Shown here: piece by piece, positions 15,800 through 24,703 of the stretch
Numbering within the stretch: the stretch's first letter is position 1
How the letters are laid out: each line of letters opens with the position of its first letter
NCBI RefSeq assembly: GCF_009882985.1
Contig: NZ_WTUZ01000020.1
Span: 255,064 to 319,063, forward strand
DNA from: Paenibacillus silvestris
GTDB taxonomy: Bacteria > Bacillota > Bacilli > Paenibacillales > NBRC-103111
Direction: 5' to 3'
Length of the DNA: 64,000 bases
Position numbers and translations under genes: made by a program
The notes under the pieces: generated by a model
Database searches by the model: none
Seen by the model: only the letters and a program-made list of their open reading frames with translations
Told to the model about the DNA's origin: nothing

Positions 15800-16879
15800 T
15801 TGAATAACAACCAAAAAATCGCTCTCCAAGCCTCAAGAGGAACGGCAGCCTTCTTTGTCCTACTTTTCCACATTTCTGCCATGTCCTTTAAGTATTATAA
15901 ATACGACTTCCTGGGCGTCAGTGCCATCGGGAGATCAGGCGGAGTAGATTTCTTTTTCTTATTAACTGGCTTCCTGCTCTTTCATACATATGGCCACAAA
16001 ATCGGAACCCAAATGACCGTTCTCCCCTATCTAACTAATCGTCTTATACGTATCTATCCCTTTTACTGGCTAATTACTCTCGTAGTGCTGCCCGTATATT
16101 TCTTTGTCCCGAGCTTTGGATACGGTTTTGAGACTCATAAGGATACCATTATTAAATCGTTCCTGCTGCTCCCACAAACGCAAGGTCCTGTTCTGCCGGT
16201 GGCTTGGTCGTTAAGCTATTTTGTGCTATTTTACTTGGCTTTCAGCCTTCTCCTTGCTCTTGGGAGAAAGCCAGCACTTATTTTCGCTTCCATATGGATT
16301 GCCTTAACTTTATGCCATTTTCTGCGCATACCGCTGATAAGTGCCGATATCGACCGTCATTTCTATTTAAACTTTCTCTTCAGTGATGTGAATTTAGAGT
16401 TTATGACAGGCTGTTTATTGGCCAAATGGGCGGAGCAACATAAAAGTAAACATTACAAATGGTTGATTTCTATCGGAGTGTTTGGATTTTTACTTATATG
16501 GATCAATGACAAATTTCAATTTGCTCCTTATCACAATTACCTGCTGTACGTCATTCCAGCCATATTTGTTCTGCTAGGTGCTTCTTCTATACCTGAGCGG
16601 CTTCAGTTGCCACGGTGGGTTCTTGCTCTCAGCAAACTAGGGGATGCGTCTTACACGATTTTACTAACCCATCTGATATTTATCTCCATATTAATGAAAT
16701 TAAGTGTGGCTACTCATCTCGTCGATTATTTGGGCCCTCTGCTCACAAATGTAATAATTGTTATGTGTGTAGTGCCGCTATGTCACATGTCGTACAGGTT
16801 AGCTGAGAAACCGCTTGTGGCTGGACTTCGCGACGTCATAAAGGTAAGTCCTTCCCGCTCCTCAAAACCTGCCTCCTAA
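15800..16879 (+). CDS. Acyltransferase family 3 membrane protein (OafA/YrhL type)
   Basis: 359 residues with about ten hydrophobic helices. Family landmarks are the N-terminal histidine in FVLLFHIS, the SGGVDFFFLLTGFLLFHTYG segment, and the RLIRIYPFYWL motif. These enzymes move O-acetyl or similar groups to sugars across the membrane. The start is TTG at 15800 with GGAGG 7 nt upstream. It is the first rightward gene beside the leftward glycan locus, so it may decorate that glycan or another wall polymer (inference). A second acyltransferase of the family is inside the operon at 26458-27528. Confidence 0.88.
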   Translation: MNNNQKIALQASRGTAAFFVLLFHISAMSFKYYKYDFLGVSAIGRSGGVDFFFLLTGFLLFHTYGHKIGTQMTVLPYLTNRLIRIYPFYWLITLVVLPVYFFVPSFGYGFETHKDTIIKSFLLLPQTQGPVLPVAWSLSYFVLFYLAFSLLLALGRKPALIFASIWIALTLCHFLRIPLISADIDRHFYLNFLFSDVNLEFMTGCLLAKWAEQHKSKHYKWLISIGVFGFLLIWINDKFQFAPYHNYLLYVIPAIFVLLGASSIPERLQLPRWVLALSKLGDASYTILLTHLIFISILMKLSVATHLVDYLGPLLTNVIIVMCVVPLCHMSYRLAEKPLVAGLRDVIKVSPSRSSKPAS

Positions 16880-16882
16880 ACA

Positions 16883-16921
16883 AAAAAACTGCCTAAGGCT
16901 ATAGCCCAAGCAGTCTTTTAT
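16883..16921. terminator. Bidirectional terminator
   Basis: ACTGC, CTAAGGC, TATA, GCCCAAG and GCAGT form an interrupted stem with seven A residues on the left and CTTTTA on the right. It serves the acyltransferase on the plus strand and, better, the small membrane peptide on the minus strand. Confidence 0.75.
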
Positions 16922-16929
16922 ATTTATTT

Positions 16930-17055
16930 TCACCACATATACACAATACCGGTAATAATACCTGCCCAGATCAGGGAACCGAACACCACACCAACAATCA
17001 AACCTTTGCCAATTGAAAAGCGTTCATCTTGGTAAGCGTCATCATGATCGATCAT
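16930..17055 (-). CDS. Small single-pass membrane peptide, 41 residues
   Basis: ATG at 17055 with GGGGAGG 7 nt upstream and stop TGA 16930-16932, then a terminator. The peptide has an acidic head (MIDHDDAYQDERF), a glycine-rich hydrophobic helix (LIVGVVFGSLIWAGIITGIV) and a short YMW tail. It lies 84 bp after the sugar-transferase gene on the same strand. No family is recognised. The strong ribosome site, clean helix and terminator make it credible although it is very short. Confidence 0.7.
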   Translation of the reverse strand: MIDHDDAYQDERFSIGKGLIVGVVFGSLIWAGIITGIVYMW

Positions 17056-17139
17056 AAAAAAACCTCCCCGCACTATCAAGTATATGCCTAGTATGGGGAA
17101 GATGCTGACGAATCATGCGGTTGATGAGAAAAAATTTAT

Positions 17140-18546
17140 TTAATACGCATTTTTATTAATAAAACCATTAATAATCGTTCGCCAAATAATTTTGATATCG
17201 AATAAAAAAGTCCAATTTTCAATGTAAAAAATATCGTGTTTGATCCGTTCTTCAATCGAGGTGTCTCCACGCAAGCCGTTGCTTTGCGCCCACCCCGTAA
17301 TACCAGGGCGAATGTGATGCTTCACCATATACTTCGGAACCTCTTCCTTAAATTGTTCCACGAAGTAAGGACGTTCCGGCCTTGGACCCACTACACTCAT
17401 ATGCCCAAAAAGCACATTAAAAAACTGAGGCAGCTCATCCAAACTCGTTTTGCGGAGGAACGTTCCGACCTTGGTTCGCCGCGGGTCATTTTCAACCGTC
17501 CATTCCGTATTAGAAGCACTCTCTGACAAAACATTCATACTGCGAAACTTATACATCATAAATGTCCTACGGTTTAAACCAACTCGCTCTTGTTTGAAAA
17601 TAATCGGCCCTTGAGAAGTTAACTTAATCGCAATAACAGATGCAACCATGACTGGCGCTGTAAGAATGATTGCGGTAAGAGAGAATATGATATCAAAAGC
17701 CCGCTTGAAAAGCCGATTCCGGAACTCATCCAGAGGAATATCACGCACATTAATGAGCGGCATCTCCGCAAAATTATCGAAATAAGGACGCGACGGTAAG
17801 AAGTCATAAAAGTCCGGAATGATCAGTGTTTTGACGCCGACCTTCTCACAAACATTGATAATGCTGCCAAACTTGTGGTGAGCATCTAACGGGAGAGCGA
17901 TAATCACCTCGTCCACGATGCTTGAATTTAATATCGATTCAAGGTCATTAATTTTCCCTATGATCGGCTTATAATTCTGATAAGGAATTTCATGCTTTTC
18001 TTGATAATCATCAAGGAATCCCACAACCTCATACCCTAACTCTGGATGCTGTCTGAGCTTCGTATAAAACTGTCTACCGAGCGATCCCGCTCCAAGAATA
18101 AGAATGAATTGCTTATTATAGCCCTTCTGTCTTACTCGCTTCAGCGAAATTTTGATCATATAGCGATAAAAGCTAATGGCTAAGATATTGTTCACTAAGA
18201 AAAGCAACAAATAAGAACGCGAGACGTCTACTTCTTTTAAAATGAACAAAAGGCTTAATAGCAATAACAAACTGAAAATGTGTACTTGAATAATTTTAAA
18301 TACCTCAAATGAAAACTGCTTCTTTCTTTTCGGCGTATAAAAATTAGTCATATAACTTATGAAGATCGCGATTAGCGCGTAACTGACACTCCACATCAAA
18401 TAATGTTTAATCGGCAGCGGAGAATCGAAAGGAATCCAGCCACTTTTAAATTTCAGCCACCAGGAAAGTAAGAACACGAGCTGAATACAAAGAAAGTCGG
18501 CCAGTGCGTAAAGTTGGGTCAAAAAACCTTGACTCTGTCGAATCAA
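17140..18546 (-). CDS. Polyprenyl-phosphate sugar-1-phosphate transferase, WbaP/WcaJ type
   Basis: 468 residues. Four to five N-terminal membrane helices (to about residue 130) are followed by a Rossmann-like CoA-binding-type domain (ILGAGSLGRQFYTKL, about 145-260), a further helix, and the bacterial sugar transferase domain (about 280-468). Catalytic-domain signatures are KRAFDIIFSL, FKQERVGLN, YKFRSM, TSLDELPQ, VGPRPERP and RPGITGWAQ. It should load the first sugar phosphate onto undecaprenyl phosphate and so begin the glycan built by the upstream genes. It is the last gene of a two-gene transcript with the GT2 at 18553. Analogues in S-layer glycan loci are named WsaP/WsfP; that assignment here is inference. 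Confidence 0.93.
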   Translation of the reverse strand: MIRQSQGFLTQLYALADFLCIQLVFLLSWWLKFKSGWIPFDSPLPIKHYLMWSVSYALIAIFISYMTNFYTPKRKKQFSFEVFKIIQVHIFSLLLLLSLLFILKEVDVSRSYLLLFLVNNILAISFYRYMIKISLKRVRQKGYNKQFILILGAGSLGRQFYTKLRQHPELGYEVVGFLDDYQEKHEIPYQNYKPIIGKINDLESILNSSIVDEVIIALPLDAHHKFGSIINVCEKVGVKTLIIPDFYDFLPSRPYFDNFAEMPLINVRDIPLDEFRNRLFKRAFDIIFSLTAIILTAPVMVASVIAIKLTSQGPIIFKQERVGLNRRTFMMYKFRSMNVLSESASNTEWTVENDPRRTKVGTFLRKTSLDELPQFFNVLFGHMSVVGPRPERPYFVEQFKEEVPKYMVKHHIRPGITGWAQSNGLRGDTSIEERIKHDIFYIENWTFLFDIKIIWRTIINGFINKNAY

Positions 18547-18552
18547 TGTAAA

Positions 18553-19419
18553 TCACCTCGTTGGTTTTAGTTTATTTCTTGCTAAAGATAGCCCGAACTT
18601 CAAGCCTACACCTATGTAAACCGCCATATTTGTCAGCCAGGAGTACTTCTGGCGATAGTGTTTATTATGAAATAAAATCATCGCACGATGAAACTCATAA
18701 ATAATTTTGTAAGGCTTCCTTCGACTGCTCGCGCCCTTGTAATGGATAATTTGAGTCTTCGGGTAATAATAATTTACCCAACCTGCCTCTTTAATTCTAT
18801 AACACCAATCTATATCCTCACCATACATAAAAAATTCCTCATCGAGCATCCCAACTTGTTCAATAGCCTCTCGGCGAATTAACATGAAGGCACCTACTAG
18901 GGAATCGATACCGTATTCCTCGTCGGGATTCAAGTATCCTAATTGGTATTGATTGAAGCGTGGGATTTTGGGAAAAAGCTTCGAAAACCCGAAGGCATAA
19001 TAAAAGGACGCTGACGGCGTCGGGAAGCCACGCTTACATGCTTTGTCCAGCGAACCGTCTGGTAGTACGATTTTGCAGCCACTGGCGCCTACAATGGGGT
19101 TCTCGTCCATGAAACTTAGCATCGTTTCCAGCGTGTCTTGTTGGACGATGGTATCCGAGTTCAGGAGCAGCACGTATCTCCCTTTCGCGATACGAATACC
19201 TTGGTTGTTAGCCCTTGAGAAGCCTACGTTGTCCTTATTTGCGATGCAGATGACTTGCGGGAACTGCTCGTTAACGGACTTAATGATACCGTCTTTCGAG
19301 GCATTGTCGATTAAAATAATCTCGTATTTGTATGCTGTAACTGACGAAAATACTGATTTTATACAGGCTAGGGTTAGGTCATGTGTTTTGTAGTTAACGA
19401 TGATTATTGATAAATCCAA
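18553..19419 (-). CDS. GT2-family glycosyltransferase (rhamnosyltransferase-like)
   Basis: 288 residues with a GT-A fold: DLSIIIVNYKTHDLTLACI at the N-terminus, the nucleotide-sugar segment LIDNASKDGI, the DxD-type LLNSDTIVQ, and the acceptor-side EEFFMYGEDIDWCYRIKEAG typical of WbbL-like enzymes. The start is TTG with GAGG 7 nt upstream. It follows a terminator and an extended -10 promoter, so it is transcribed apart from the main glycan operon, together with the initiating sugar transferase 6 bp downstream. Its donor is probably dTDP-rhamnose from the adjacent rml genes (inference). Confidence 0.9.
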   Translation of the reverse strand: MDLSIIIVNYKTHDLTLACIKSVFSSVTAYKYEIILIDNASKDGIIKSVNEQFPQVICIANKDNVGFSRANNQGIRIAKGRYVLLLNSDTIVQQDTLETMLSFMDENPIVGASGCKIVLPDGSLDKACKRGFPTPSASFYYAFGFSKLFPKIPRFNQYQLGYLNPDEEYGIDSLVGAFMLIRREAIEQVGMLDEEFFMYGEDIDWCYRIKEAGWVNYYYPKTQIIHYKGASSRRKPYKIIYEFHRAMILFHNKHYRQKYSWLTNMAVYIGVGLKFGLSLARNKLKPTR

Positions 19420-19456
19420 GGGGAAACCTCACTTGTTGTAATTTCGATATATCCCT

Positions 19457-19465
19457 ATTATAACA
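19457..19465 (-). promoter_or_regulatory. Extended -10 promoter for the last two glycan genes
   Basis: TGTTATAAT on the minus strand, 38 bp before the TTG start at 19419. There is no good -35, as is common with extended -10 promoters. It lies directly after the terminator at 19485-19522. Confidence 0.6.
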
Positions 19466-19484
19466 TGCGTATATTAAAATAAGC

Positions 19485-19522
19485 CTAAAAAAATAAGACT
19501 AGCTTGTGCTAATCTTATTTTT
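19485..19522 (-). terminator. Rho-independent terminator inside the glycan locus
   Basis: AATAAGATTAGC and GCTAGTCTTATT flank a 4-nt loop, followed by seven T residues on the minus strand. The left arm overlaps the last codons of the glycosyltransferase at 19515-20465. Confidence 0.85.
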
Positions 19523-20465
19523 CAAACCATTTATTCAGTTGGCTTGGTAATACTCTTTGTTTGCTGAGAATCGTATGTCTTTTCTTGCGGAGATCCGAAA
19601 ACTTACGGAAGAAGTCAGCCCACGCAGCTAGCAACTTGGGTTCCCTTACAAGAGCATAAGCAAAACTAAGACATTCGTATATGAATAGAGGAGCAATGTG
19701 TTTACTCATATTGGAGACGGTATCGTTCTTCACCATCATTTTATAACGATTAATGTAGGACAATCTCCTGACAAAAAGCGGCTTACTGCTCCTACCGCCT
19801 TCTTTCCAACCTCGTTCATGGAATGCCACTGCAGAGGGCTCATACAGAGCCTTCCAACCAAGCAGCTGTGCTCTCCACGCAACATCTACATCTTCTTTAT
19901 AAGCAAAAAAGTCTTCATCGAAAAATTCGCCATCTAAACTTATATCGTTGATCATCTTGCGAGAGTACATGGCCGCGGCACCTGAGACGCCGAATACCTC
20001 TTCAGCTTGCTCATATTGATCGCTTAGTTGATGTGCGCCCCGGTCAAATGCTCTTCGAGCCTTGTTGATGATAAGCCCTGTGCTGTCAATGCGCTTTGGA
20101 TCGGCTTTGAAAAGCAGTTTCCCTGTGGTGCTGCCTGCACGAGGTGTGTTCTCTAATGCTTCTATTGTTTTAAGCACATAGTCTTTATCAAGAACTACGT
20201 CTGGGTTCAAAATCAGGCAATAGTCTGTGTCAGTCATTTTTATTGCTTGGTTGTGTCCGCCGGCGAAGCCGTTGTTCTTAGCGTTTTTTACAAGTTGAAT
20301 CTTAGAGGTCCACTTTTGCAGCTTCTCAAGCGTGTTGTCTTTTGATGCATTATCTATAATAATGATTTGACTTATAGGATAAGATTGCATGATAACTGCA
20401 TCTAGGCAGTCATCTATGTGTTCCGAGCTATTGTAGGTCACTATATGGATACTAACGGTGTACAT
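19515..20465 (-). CDS. GT2-family glycosyltransferase (rhamnosyltransferase-like)
   Basis: 316 residues, with VSIHIVTYNSSEHIDDCL, IIDNASKDNTLEKL, the DxD-equivalent LILNPDVVLD, and FFDEDFFAYKEDVDVAWRAQ, again a WbbL-like rhamnosyltransferase pattern. The start overlaps the end of rmlD by 14 bp, so translation is probably coupled. It is the last gene of the 14-gene operon that begins at wzm; its own 3' end carries the terminator. Confidence 0.9.
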   Translation of the reverse strand: MYTVSIHIVTYNSSEHIDDCLDAVIMQSYPISQIIIIDNASKDNTLEKLQKWTSKIQLVKNAKNNGFAGGHNQAIKMTDTDYCLILNPDVVLDKDYVLKTIEALENTPRAGSTTGKLLFKADPKRIDSTGLIINKARRAFDRGAHQLSDQYEQAEEVFGVSGAAAMYSRKMINDISLDGEFFDEDFFAYKEDVDVAWRAQLLGWKALYEPSAVAFHERGWKEGGRSSKPLFVRRLSYINRYKMMVKNDTVSNMSKHIAPLFIYECLSFAYALVREPKLLAAWADFFRKFSDLRKKRHTILSKQRVLPSQLNKWFEK

Positions 20466-21309
20466 TACTCACTCCAAGTTCCTCTAAGAAAGCTTGAAGT
20501 CCCTCACGCCATGGTCTCAAATCTTCAAATCCATTGGCCCGAATGGCCATATGCTCCATCGCCGAGAATCGCGGTCTCGGTGCAGGTCGAGGGAACTCTT
20601 CTGTAGAGCATGGAATTACATTTATCTGCTTCCCGCTTTCCTCGAAAATAGCGCTAGCAAAATCAAACCACGAACAAACTCCAGTGTTTGAAGCATGATA
20701 TATACCATAACGCTCAGTTTGAACGAGCTGTTCCAAAAAGTTCGCAAGGTCAACCGTATAGGTTGGTGATCCAAACTGATCATTTACCACCTTTAAACTG
20801 TCGCGATCCTGAGCTAGCTTAAGCATGGTTTTCACAAAGTTTGCCCCATACACACCATATACCCATGATGTCCTTACGATAAAGTATTTTGTAGAAAGAG
20901 TTTGGACTAGTTGTTCGCCTGCCCTCTTCGACTTTCCATAAATACTTTGGGGACTCGTATTATCATATTCTCGATATGGTTTTGTACCAGTCCCATCAAA
21001 AACGTAGTCAGTGCTGATATAACAGAACTTAGCCCCGAATTTTTCAGCAGCAATAGCAAGATTCCTTGTCCCAAATGCATTGATTTTATATGCCAAGTCT
21101 TCTTCCGTTTCAGCTAGATCAACTGCTGTATATGCAGCACTATGAATAACAACATCCGGCTTGAGGGATTCCAGAATCTCAAGACATTGATGCTCATTTG
21201 TAATATCAAGCTGCTCTCTTCCTAAACCATGAACCTCATGATTAGTGCCTAAAATTTTTACGACATCTTGCCCTAATTGGCCATTAGCCCCTGACACTAA
21301 AATCTTCAT
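20452..21309 (-). CDS. rmlD: dTDP-4-dehydrorhamnose reductase
   Basis: 285 residues, SDR superfamily. The NAD(P)-binding motif is GANGQLGQD, the catalytic Tyr-Lys pair is in SIYGKSKRAGE, and STDYVFDGTGTKPYRE is diagnostic for RmlD. It performs the last step of dTDP-L-rhamnose synthesis. It lies 2 bp after rmlB and overlaps the next glycosyltransferase gene by 14 bp. Confidence 0.96.
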   Translation of the reverse strand: MKILVSGANGQLGQDVVKILGTNHEVHGLGREQLDITNEHQCLEILESLKPDVVIHSAAYTAVDLAETEEDLAYKINAFGTRNLAIAAEKFGAKFCYISTDYVFDGTGTKPYREYDNTSPQSIYGKSKRAGEQLVQTLSTKYFIVRTSWVYGVYGANFVKTMLKLAQDRDSLKVVNDQFGSPTYTVDLANFLEQLVQTERYGIYHASNTGVCSWFDFASAIFEESGKQINVIPCSTEEFPRPAPRPRFSAMEHMAIRANGFEDLRPWREGLQAFLEELGVSNVHR

Positions 21310-21311
21310 CT

Positions 21312-22328
21312 CTAAACTCCTAGGCGTTCGCCGTACTGCTGAGCGAAATATTGTTGATACTCACCTGACTGAATTCGTTTCCACCAGTCCTGATTATCTA
21401 GGTACCAACGAATCGTTTCATGAATACCTGTCTCAAAATTATGCTTTGGCTCCCAACCTAGCTCTTTCGTTATCTTCGTTGCATCAATACCATATCGACG
21501 ATCATGTCCAGGACGATCTTTAACATACTGAATTAATGACTCAGGTTTCCCTAATTCACGAAGAATCGTTTGTACGATTTGAATATTTGTTCGTTCGTTA
21601 TTCCCACCGATGTTGTAAACTTCACCGTCAATACCTTTATGCAAAACGAGATCGATCGCACTGCAGTGGTCCTCTACATATAACCAATCGCGGATGTTAA
21701 GGCCATCTCCGTAAACAGGAAGAGACTTATCATTCAAGGCGTTAGCAATCATTAATGGGATTAACTTTTCTGGGAATTGGTAGGGTCCATAGTTATTAGA
21801 ACAACGAGTAATGTTTACTGGAAGGCCAAATGTCTCATGATATGAACGCACTAGAAGATCCGAACCTGCTTTACTTGCGGAGTATGGACTATTAGGAGAC
21901 AATGCCGTTTCTTCTGTGAAAAGACCTGTTTCTCCAAGAGTGCCGTAAACTTCATCCGTGGAAACATGGACGAATTTTTTAACGTCATATTTCCGAGCAG
22001 CTTCAAGTAATACTTGCGTACCGAGAACGTTTGTTTTCACGAAAACATCAGGTTCTAGAATGCTTCGATCCACATGTGATTCCGCGGCGCAATGAACAAC
22101 AGTATCTACCCCTTTTTCGAATAGGCTATTCACAAGCGTCGAATCTGTGATGTCGCCTTTTACGAAGGTATAATTGCTGTTCTCTTGGATGGATCTGAGA
22201 TTCTCCAGATTTCCTGCATAAGTTAATGCATCTAGATTAATAATTTGATAGCTAGGATAACGTTCTAACATATAATGAACGAAGTTGCTGCCGATGAACC
22301 CAGCTCCGCCGGTTACGAGTATTTTCAT
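21312..22328 (-). CDS. rmlB: dTDP-glucose 4,6-dehydratase
   Basis: 338 residues, extended SDR. The N-terminal GGAGFIGSNFVHYMLE binds NAD, CAAESHVDRSI and STDEVYGTLGE carry conserved and catalytic residues, and the YSASKAGSDLLVR Tyr-Lys pair is intact. It converts dTDP-glucose to dTDP-4-keto-6-deoxyglucose. It lies between rmlC and rmlD with spacers of 18 and 2 bp. Confidence 0.97.
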   Translation of the reverse strand: MKILVTGGAGFIGSNFVHYMLERYPSYQIINLDALTYAGNLENLRSIQENSNYTFVKGDITDSTLVNSLFEKGVDTVVHCAAESHVDRSILEPDVFVKTNVLGTQVLLEAARKYDVKKFVHVSTDEVYGTLGETGLFTEETALSPNSPYSASKAGSDLLVRSYHETFGLPVNITRCSNNYGPYQFPEKLIPLMIANALNDKSLPVYGDGLNIRDWLYVEDHCSAIDLVLHKGIDGEVYNIGGNNERTNIQIVQTILRELGKPESLIQYVKDRPGHDRRYGIDATKITKELGWEPKHNFETGIHETIRWYLDNQDWWKRIQSGEYQQYFAQQYGERLGV

Positions 22329-22346
22329 CCGTGTAAGACCCCCATC

Positions 22347-22892
22347 TTAAAAATTAATTTCCGCATCTCTAAGCAGCGGATGCTTTTGATCTTTATCAGA
22401 AAGGATTGGTTTAGAAGTAGGCCAGTCTATACCTATCGCTGGATCGCTCCAAAGTATGCCCTTATCATGTTCAGGAGAATAATACTCGTCCACTTTATAG
22501 AGCACTTGTGTATTGGGGACAATCGTACAAAAGCCGTGAGCAAATCCTTGTGGAACAAGCAGTTGGCGCTTGTTTGCTTCGCTTAAAATAACTCCAACCC
22601 ACTGCCCAAATGTAGGTGAGTCTTTACGAATGTCTACAGCCACATCATAAATAGCTCCAGATGCTACTCGGACGAGCTTTGTTTGAGCTTTAGGATTAAG
22701 TTGATAGTGAAGCCCCCGTAAGACGCCGGTTTCCACCGATAATGAGTGATTATCCTGTATAAATTCATGTTTAATTCCAAGTTCATTAAACTTCGCACGA
22801 CTGTAACTCTCCATAAAAAAACCCCGATTATCCCCATGGACATCGGGTTCTACAATAATTAATCCTTCTAACTTCGTGGAAATAATAATCAC
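22347..22892 (-). CDS. rmlC: dTDP-4-dehydrorhamnose 3,5-epimerase
   Basis: 181 residues, cupin fold. RmlC landmarks are DNRGFFMESYS, FIQDNHSLS, GVLRGLHYQ with the catalytic His, and VPQGFAHGFC. The start is GTG 22892 with AGGTGG 7 nt upstream. It is 14 bp after rmlA. The gene order rmlA-C-B-D gives the full dTDP-L-rhamnose pathway. Confidence 0.96.
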   Translation of the reverse strand: MIIISTKLEGLIIVEPDVHGDNRGFFMESYSRAKFNELGIKHEFIQDNHSLSVETGVLRGLHYQLNPKAQTKLVRVASGAIYDVAVDIRKDSPTFGQWVGVILSEANKRQLLVPQGFAHGFCTIVPNTQVLYKVDEYYSPEHDKGILWSDPAIGIDWPTSKPILSDKDQKHPLLRDAEINF

Positions 22893-22906
22893 GTCGTGGC
22901 CACCTC

Positions 22907-23650
22907 TTATAATTTAAGTTTTCCAAACTCTTCGCCGAAAAACATATTTTTAGCCAACTCATTCGCTTTAGCTAGAGAAGCATGTGTACCGGCATCCGTC
23001 CACCAGCCTTGAAGGATATCATATGTTAGCTCGTTTTTTTCAATGTACGCGTTATTAACATCAGTTATTTCAAGTTCACCACGACCTGACGGCTTAAGGG
23101 TCTTAACAATATCGAAGACGGAGCTATCATACATGTAGATTCCTGTTACTGCAAAATTACTTTTTGGATGTTTTGGCTTTTCCTCAATCGAGATGATATT
23201 CTCTCCCTGCAATTCTGGCACACCATATCTTTGAGGATCTTGTACCTCTTGAATGAGAATCTTAGCGCCTTTGCGTTGAACCCTAAAGTTATTAACAAAT
23301 GGAACTATACTCTCTTCAAATACATTATCTCCAAGGATCACGACCATTTGATCATCCACTACAAAGTGTTCAGCGAGATCTAACGCTTGAGCAATACCAC
23401 CAGCTTCATCCTGAACTTTATAAGTAAAGGTTACCCCCATTTCTCGACCACTTCCTAGAAGGTTAACCACATCACCCATGTGATCTTTACCTGTAACGAT
23501 TAGTATGTCGTTGATGTCGGCTTCCTTAAGCTTAGCAACTGAGTGAAAGATCATTGGGTACTTACCGACAGGGAGCAAATGTTTGTTTGTTACTTTTGTT
23601 AGAGGAAAGAGACGCGACCCAGTTCCTCCTGCGAGAATAATGCCTTTCAT
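22907..23650 (-). CDS. rmlA: Glucose-1-phosphate thymidylyltransferase, short form
   Basis: 247 residues. The N-terminal signature GIILAGGTGSRLFPLT and downstream KHLLPVG, ILGDNVFE and EKPKHPKSNFAVTGIY are intact. The protein is shorter than the roughly 290-residue RmlA/RffH group and looks like Bacillus SpsI, a short spore-surface polysaccharide version. It makes dTDP-glucose for the three rml genes that follow. The upstream neighbour is 60 bp away, and base composition changes here: genes from 23.7 kb to 36 kb are much more A/T-rich. Confidence 0.93.
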   Translation of the reverse strand: MKGIILAGGTGSRLFPLTKVTNKHLLPVGKYPMIFHSVAKLKEADINDILIVTGKDHMGDVVNLLGSGREMGVTFTYKVQDEAGGIAQALDLAEHFVVDDQMVVILGDNVFEESIVPFVNNFRVQRKGAKILIQEVQDPQRYGVPELQGENIISIEEKPKHPKSNFAVTGIYMYDSSVFDIVKTLKPSGRGELEITDVNNAYIEKNELTYDILQGWWTDAGTHASLAKANELAKNMFFGEEFGKLKL

Positions 23651-23710
23651 AATATATCTCCTAATTTGATGTTATTGGAAATGCATAACAAAAAAAGTAT
23701 TTATCCATTT

Positions 23711-24688
23711 TTAGACTTTAACATATTTTGACTTGCTATTTTCTCTAATAGATTCTTTATCAAAGTTGTATTCTTCAACAAAATACATAGGTCTTTTTTT
23801 AGTCTCATTAAAAATTCTTCCTATATATTCGCCAATAATCCCCAAACTAAGCAGTTGTATTCCACCTAAAAACAAAATTATTATTACTAATGAAGGATAT
23901 CCAGCTACAGGATCACCATAAATAACTGTTCTGATTAAAAGGAATATCATGTACAACATTGAAAAAATAAATGTACAAATTCCCAAAATAGAAGCTAATC
24001 TTAATGGTGCTATTGTAAAAGATGTAATTCCTTCAATTGCCAATTCAAATAATTTTAAATAGTTCCACTTAGTCTCTCCAGCGATTCGAGGATCCCGATC
24101 AAATAGTATTTCTTTTTTATTAAGTCCAATCCAACTAAATAAACCTTTAGTATATCTCTGGCTCTCTTTAATCGTTTTTAAAGCTTCTATTGCTCTCTTA
24201 CTCAACAGACGAAAATCTCCAGTATCTACTTGAATGGGTACCCGTGTACTCTTTTGCAGAACTTTATAGTAAATATACGATGTGTATTTTTTAAAAAAGG
24301 TCTCGCCTCTACGGGATCGTCTTTTTGCATAAATATCATCATAACCTTTCTCCCATTCCTCAATCATTTGTTCTATTAATTCAGGAGGATCTTGCAAGTC
24401 AGCATCTAAAATTACAAGTGCGTCTCCAGTAGCATGATCAATACCTGCCGCCATTGCTATTTCTTTCCCAAAGTTTCTTGATAAATTAACATAAGAAACC
24501 TTCCCATCGTTTCTCGCAAGGCTTTTGATAATATCAAGTGAACTATCTTTGCTACCATCATTAACAAAAAGTAACTCAAATCTATAATTTAATCTGTTTA
24601 TTACCTTTGTAAGTCGTTCATATAACATTATTAAAGATTCTTCTTCATTATAAACTGGAATCAGCACAGTAATTTTTTTATCTAACAT
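23711..24688 (-). CDS. Polyprenyl-phosphate glycosyltransferase, GtrB type
   Basis: 325 residues. An N-terminal GT2 domain (ITVLIPVYNEEESLIMLYER, DxD motif VILDADLQDPPELI) is followed by two C-terminal membrane helices (about 235-300). GtrB/DPM1-type enzymes move a hexose from a nucleotide sugar to undecaprenyl phosphate inside the cell. The next gene upstream encodes a multi-spanning protein with a GT-C look, so the two would supply and transfer a side-branch sugar outside the membrane (inference). It is 15 bp after that gene. Confidence 0.92.
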   Translation of the reverse strand: MLDKKITVLIPVYNEEESLIMLYERLTKVINRLNYRFELLFVNDGSKDSSLDIIKSLARNDGKVSYVNLSRNFGKEIAMAAGIDHATGDALVILDADLQDPPELIEQMIEEWEKGYDDIYAKRRSRRGETFFKKYTSYIYYKVLQKSTRVPIQVDTGDFRLLSKRAIEALKTIKESQRYTKGLFSWIGLNKKEILFDRDPRIAGETKWNYLKLFELAIEGITSFTIAPLRLASILGICTFIFSMLYMIFLLIRTVIYGDPVAGYPSLVIIILFLGGIQLLSLGIIGEYIGRIFNETKKRPMYFVEEYNFDKESIRENSKSKYVKV

Positions 24689-24703
24689 TTTTGGAACTCC
24701 CCT

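Noticed and set aside
23168..23383. 71-codon plus-strand frame inside rmlA
   Set aside because: Antisense shadow of a conserved gene with no start signal.
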